Part shown: one piece after another, positions 7,358 to 9,994 of the stretch | How positions within the stretch are numbered: the stretch's first letter is position 1 | Layout of the letters: every line of letters begins with the position of its first letter | Source: Acidobacteriota bacterium | Lineage (GTDB): Bacteria; Acidobacteriota; Blastocatellia; Pyrinomonadales; Pyrinomonadaceae | DNA length: 9,994 nt | Assembly: GCA_020199975.1 (NCBI GenBank) | Contig: JAIVJP010000034.1 | Coordinates: 1 to 9,994, forward strand | Reading direction: 5' to 3' | Made by a program: the position numbers and the translations under genes | Notes under the pieces: model-generated | Database searches by the model: none | The model's input: only the letters and a program-made list of their open reading frames with translations | Told to the model about the DNA's origin: nothing

Positions 7358-7917
7358 ATGCGGAGAACAAGTAGACTCAGATTGTTTGCCCTCGCTTTGG
7401 TTGCGCTGCTCCCCAACATACGCGCATAGGATATTTGAATATCATTCGCGGCGGCGATGAAGTTAGTCTGGGCCGCTACTCTGAAATCATTCGCTCGAAC
7501 GAGATAAATTCTATTCCCGAGCCCGATGTGGTTAACCGGATCGATCCGAGATTCTCCCTGGGCGACGGGAGCATCATCACTACCGGCCACAAGATTGATT
7601 TCACGGATCGCGTCGAAATTGGACGGCGCACAATCCTGGGGGGACGCAACTCGTCGCTGTGGACGCACAACCGACAAAGAACGCAGCCGATTTACATTGG
7701 CTCGTTCAGCTACATCGGCTCCGAGATCCGGGTCGCGCCCGGTGGCGGCATCCCGTCGCGGTGCGTTGTCGGTATCGGGGCGGTGATTACGGAACAATTG
7801 CGGGGAGAGGATTGCCTGATCGCGGGGGTCCCGGCCAAGTTGGTCAAGCAGCTCGATCCTGAGGATAGTTTTCTCATCGAATACAAAACGCGCCCAGACT
7901 TACCGGACAACGTTTGA
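7358..7917 (+). pseudogene. Left-handed beta-helix (hexapeptide) acyltransferase, internal deletion with frameshift
   Basis: This would be an O-acetyltransferase-type enzyme that decorates a polysaccharide sugar, but the gene is broken. The 5' part starts at ATG 7358 after GAGGG (7350-7354) and encodes 23 residues, a basic start then FALALVALLPNIR, typical of this family's N-terminus, ending at TAG 7427. The rest continues in another frame: reading from about 7423 gives RIGYLNIIRGGDEVSLG, then hexapeptide-repeat sequence with GHKIDFTDRVEIG, GGRNSSLWTHNR (likely catalytic His region), IGSFSYIGSEIRVAPG and the closing AGVPAKLV, to TGA at 7915-7917. The early hexapeptide coils expected between the two parts are missing, so an out-of-frame deletion near 7418-7426 explains both defects. 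A residual 160-residue frame from TTG 7435 could be translated but would lack the N-terminal coils, and no good ribosome site precedes it. An assembly error is the other explanation. Confidence 0.78.
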
Positions 7918-8024
7918 AGCAGCCGTCCAATAGCTATCATGTCAGTTGAAAACTGCGCTGACGGCAGAATTGCCGGGCTCAATTCAAAAATAGGCTCTGA
8001 GAAACACAGTTCATCAGTTTAGTC

Positions 8025-9443
8025 ATGAAGGGCATTTTAACGCTTTTATCTTTGGTGGTTTCTGCTCTAGTAGTGCTGGCAGTGCCGACTCTGGTTGCGC
8101 CTTATGCCGTTGACTACGGGGTGGTGACGGTGTTTGACACGAGCAAAGCCATTTTGCTTTGTGCGGGGCTGGCTACGCTGGTGGGCTTATGCTCGTATTG
8201 GCAGGGACCCAATGGCCCATTCTTGTTAAAGCTATTTATCACAGCGCTTCTCCTCAGGATGATTCTGGGCGCTGCGATATTTGTTTTTAACTGGCAGAAC
8301 TTTTTTGGGGGAGATGCACTTACCTACGACTTCTTCGGGTACGCCCAACTCCAGGCATGGGGAGGAGACAGATATCATAAATCCCTTGTAGATAGCTTTG
8401 TTGGTGTTGGGCTAGGTTCAGGCTGGGGGATGGTCTACCTGGTTGCCGCCGTCTATGGCCTTATCGGGCGCAACATGTTAGCTGTCCAATTCGTAAACGC
8501 GACGCTGGGGGCAGCGACGGCACCGATCATCTTTCTCTGTGCGCAGCAGGTCTATAGCAACGCCAGAGTGGCTCGAGTGGCTGCCATCGCGGTGGCGTTC
8601 TATCCATCGCTGGTTCTATGGTCGTCTCAGGGGCTGAAGGATGGGCCCATTGTTTTCTTTCTCGCCCTTTCGATTCTGGCGACTCTGAAGCTGGGTGAAA
8701 ATATCAGCTTTAAGTATGCGGGAGTCCTGCTGGGCTCGCTCTTCGCCGTGTTGAGCTTAAGATTCTACGTGTTTTATATGCTCCTAGTGGCGATAGGAGG
8801 AGCGTTTCTTATCGGAATGAAGCCTTTGACGCCGATGACCTTCATACGTCAGTTCGTTTTAATTATTATGCTTGGTTTGGGGCTAACTTATCTCGGCGTT
8901 ATCAGGTATGCGAATGTTCAATTAGAGAATTTCGCAACGCTTGAAGCAGTTCAGCGCAGCCGCGACGACTCGGCGCGAAGCGCGGAATCTGGTTTTGGTC
9001 AAGACGTCGACGTCTCGACCGCCAGTGGAGCGCTTGGGGCTATTCCGGTGGGACTGCTGTACCTTCTTTTTGCTCCCTTTCCCTGGCAATTGGATTCTCT
9101 GCGTCAGAACTTAACCTTTCCTGAAATGATCATTTGGTGGGCGTCATTCCCCTTGATGGTGCTTGGTTTATGGTTTTCGATCAGATACCGCCTACGAATG
9201 ATTTCACCTATTCTGATCTTCACGGTGATGCTTTCACTGGCTTACTCAGTCTTCCAGGGCAACGTCGGGACAGCCTATCGCCAAAGAGCACAACTACTTG
9301 TCTTTTACTTTATTTTTGTGGCTGTGGGTTACGTCTTGATGCTTGAGAGGCGTGAAGAGAAGAAGCGCGCGGATTTAGCCGAAAAGCCATCGTTGGCTAC
9401 CACCAGGGTGGTGACTCCTGGTCGAAGCCCAGAAGGCCGATAG
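8025..9443 (+). CDS. Polytopic membrane protein, GT-C / polysaccharide polymerase-like
   Basis: This 472-residue inner-membrane protein has about 12-14 hydrophobic helices. It probably acts on lipid-linked sugars at the outer face of the membrane, as a polymerase (Wzy role) or a GT-C glycosyltransferase; I cannot tell which. The first large loop carries GGDALTYDFFGYAQ (residues 95-108) with Asp97 and Asp102, positioned like the catalytic acidic loop of GT-C (family 39-like) enzymes. Other conserved-looking segments are FYPSLVLWSSQGLKDGP (192-208), a polar loop at about 298-333, YLLFAPFPWQ (346-355) followed by LRQ and PEMIIWW, and GNVGTAYRQRAQ (412-423) before the last helix. The C-terminal ~30 residues are charged and cytoplasmic. 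ATG 8025 starts a hydrophobic helix; the ribosome site is weak. It follows 107 bases of non-coding sequence, and asnB begins 35 bases after its stop. No other Wzy-like gene is in the window, which favours a polymerase role. Confidence 0.7.
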   Translation: MKGILTLLSLVVSALVVLAVPTLVAPYAVDYGVVTVFDTSKAILLCAGLATLVGLCSYWQGPNGPFLLKLFITALLLRMILGAAIFVFNWQNFFGGDALTYDFFGYAQLQAWGGDRYHKSLVDSFVGVGLGSGWGMVYLVAAVYGLIGRNMLAVQFVNATLGAATAPIIFLCAQQVYSNARVARVAAIAVAFYPSLVLWSSQGLKDGPIVFFLALSILATLKLGENISFKYAGVLLGSLFAVLSLRFYVFYMLLVAIGGAFLIGMKPLTPMTFIRQFVLIIMLGLGLTYLGVIRYANVQLENFATLEAVQRSRDDSARSAESGFGQDVDVSTASGALGAIPVGLLYLLFAPFPWQLDSLRQNLTFPEMIIWWASFPLMVLGLWFSIRYRLRMISPILIFTVMLSLAYSVFQGNVGTAYRQRAQLLVFYFIFVAVGYVLMLERREEKKRADLAEKPSLATTRVVTPGRSPEGR

Positions 9444-9478
9444 TTTATCCAAAACAAACCTCTGAAGTCTTTCTAATC

Positions 9479-9994
9479 ATGTGTGGAATCGTAGGTATAG
9501 TTCGAAACGACACGAAACCGGTTGACGAAGTCTTGCTGGCGCGGATGACTGCCGCTATCCGGCATCGAGGTCCGGATGACGACGGTTTTTACGTTAAAGC
9601 GTCGATAGGACTGGGTGTGCGTCGCCTCTCAATAATTGACCTCAAGGGCGGTCAGCAGCCGATCCACAACCAGGACCGCACGGCCTGGATCGTTTTTAAC
9701 GGCGAGATCTACAACTACCTCGAACTCCGCGAGAAGTTGGAAAAGCTTGGCCACACCTTTTATACCAACAGTGATACCGAGGCTATCGTTCATGCATACG
9801 ACCGCTATGGTGCAGACTGCCCGAAGCATCTGCGGGGGATGTTTGCTTTTGCGATCTGGGACGAGACGACCCAGGAATTGTTCCTGGCGCGCGATCGCGT
9901 CGGCAAGAAGCCACTGCTCTACGCACAATTGAATGATCAGTTTCTTTTCGGTTCCGAATTTGGCGCCCTTCTACTTCATCCGGATGTCAGCCGC
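9479..9994 (+). CDS. asnB: Asparagine synthetase (glutamine-hydrolysing), N-terminal part; cut by window edge
   Basis: This is the amino-terminal 172 codons of an AsnB-type amidotransferase; the frame is open to the right edge. The class II glutaminase domain is clear: MCGIVGIV at residues 1-8, with Cys2 becoming the N-terminal nucleophile after Met removal, RHRGPDDDG at 28-36, RRLSIIDL at 48-55, NGEIYNY at 74-80, SDTEAIVHAY at 98-107, GMFAFAIWD at 120-128 and ARDRVGKKPLLY at 137-148. The ATP-dependent synthetase domain lies outside the window. The enzyme releases ammonia from glutamine and passes it to an activated carboxylate, normally aspartate. In polysaccharide loci, AsnB-like proteins are frequent and some are thought to amidate sugar acids; nothing here distinguishes that from housekeeping asparagine synthesis. 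It starts 35 bases after the membrane-protein gene, so it is likely in the same transcript. One mild oddity is SEFGALL at 159-165, where SELKALL is more usual. Confidence 0.93.
   Translation, partial: MCGIVGIVRNDTKPVDEVLLARMTAAIRHRGPDDDGFYVKASIGLGVRRLSIIDLKGGQQPIHNQDRTAWIVFNGEIYNYLELREKLEKLGHTFYTNSDTEAIVHAYDRYGADCPKHLRGMFAFAIWDETTQELFLARDRVGKKPLLYAQLNDQFLFGSEFGALLLHPDVSR

Noticed and set aside
7315..7797. Minus-strand 160-codon frame over the acyltransferase
   Set aside because: It is antisense to hexapeptide-repeat coding sequence, and its peptide shows no recognisable domain.
7962..7975. Hairpin CGGCA-GAAT-TGCCG between the acyltransferase and the membrane-protein gene
   Set aside because: The stem is only 5 bp and is not followed by a T-run, so it does not support a rho-independent terminator.

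Overview
This window is a contiguous, one-directional (+ strand) surface-polysaccharide biosynthesis locus. Seven intact or near-intact genes, one broken gene and one gene running off the right edge are packed tightly, with gaps mostly under about 110 bp. I see no convincing rho-independent terminator between them, so they are probably co-transcribed or translated in coupled blocks. The taxon cannot be read directly. Moderate GC, the inserted linker in the periplasmic part of the Wzc-like kinase, the style of RmlD and the SxtJ-like protein all fit an Acidobacteriota-type soil bacterium. That assignment is an inference from recalled family style, not a search.

Layout: 1-325 has no gene I can support. 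It is followed by rmlB (326-1351) and rmlD (TTG start at 1348, overlapping the rmlB stop), which make dTDP-L-rhamnose precursors. The end of rmlD runs into a large Wzz/BY-kinase fusion (2139-4400) that would control chain length and export of the polymer. Next come a small SxtJ-type membrane protein (4484-4861), two GT-B family 4-like glycosyltransferases (4867-6147 and 6195-7292), a damaged left-handed beta-helix acyltransferase (7358-7917), a polytopic GT-C/polymerase-like membrane protein (8025-9443), and the amino-terminal third or so of a glutamine-hydrolysing asparagine synthetase (9479 to the right edge).

How it fits together: RmlB and RmlD supply dTDP-rhamnose, although RmlA and RmlC are not in the window. 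The two glycosyltransferases build the repeat unit on the cytoplasmic side, an acetyl-type decoration was probably once added by the acyltransferase, the polytopic protein is the best candidate for polymerase or lipid-linked sugar transferase, and the Wzc-like kinase regulates assembly and export. AsnB-type amidotransferases recur in such loci and may amidate a sugar acid or act in general metabolism.

The most notable observations are two lesions. The acyltransferase has its first ~23 codons in one frame, then a stop, with the rest of the protein in another frame and the expected intervening segment missing, which indicates an internal out-of-frame deletion. The rmlD 3' end loses its family-like sequence at about 2085 and runs out of frame over the start of the kinase gene, whose frame is open for 34 codons upstream of its only usable ATG; this looks like a second deletion junction. 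I found no CRISPR array, tRNA, rRNA, insertion sequence or clearly new system.
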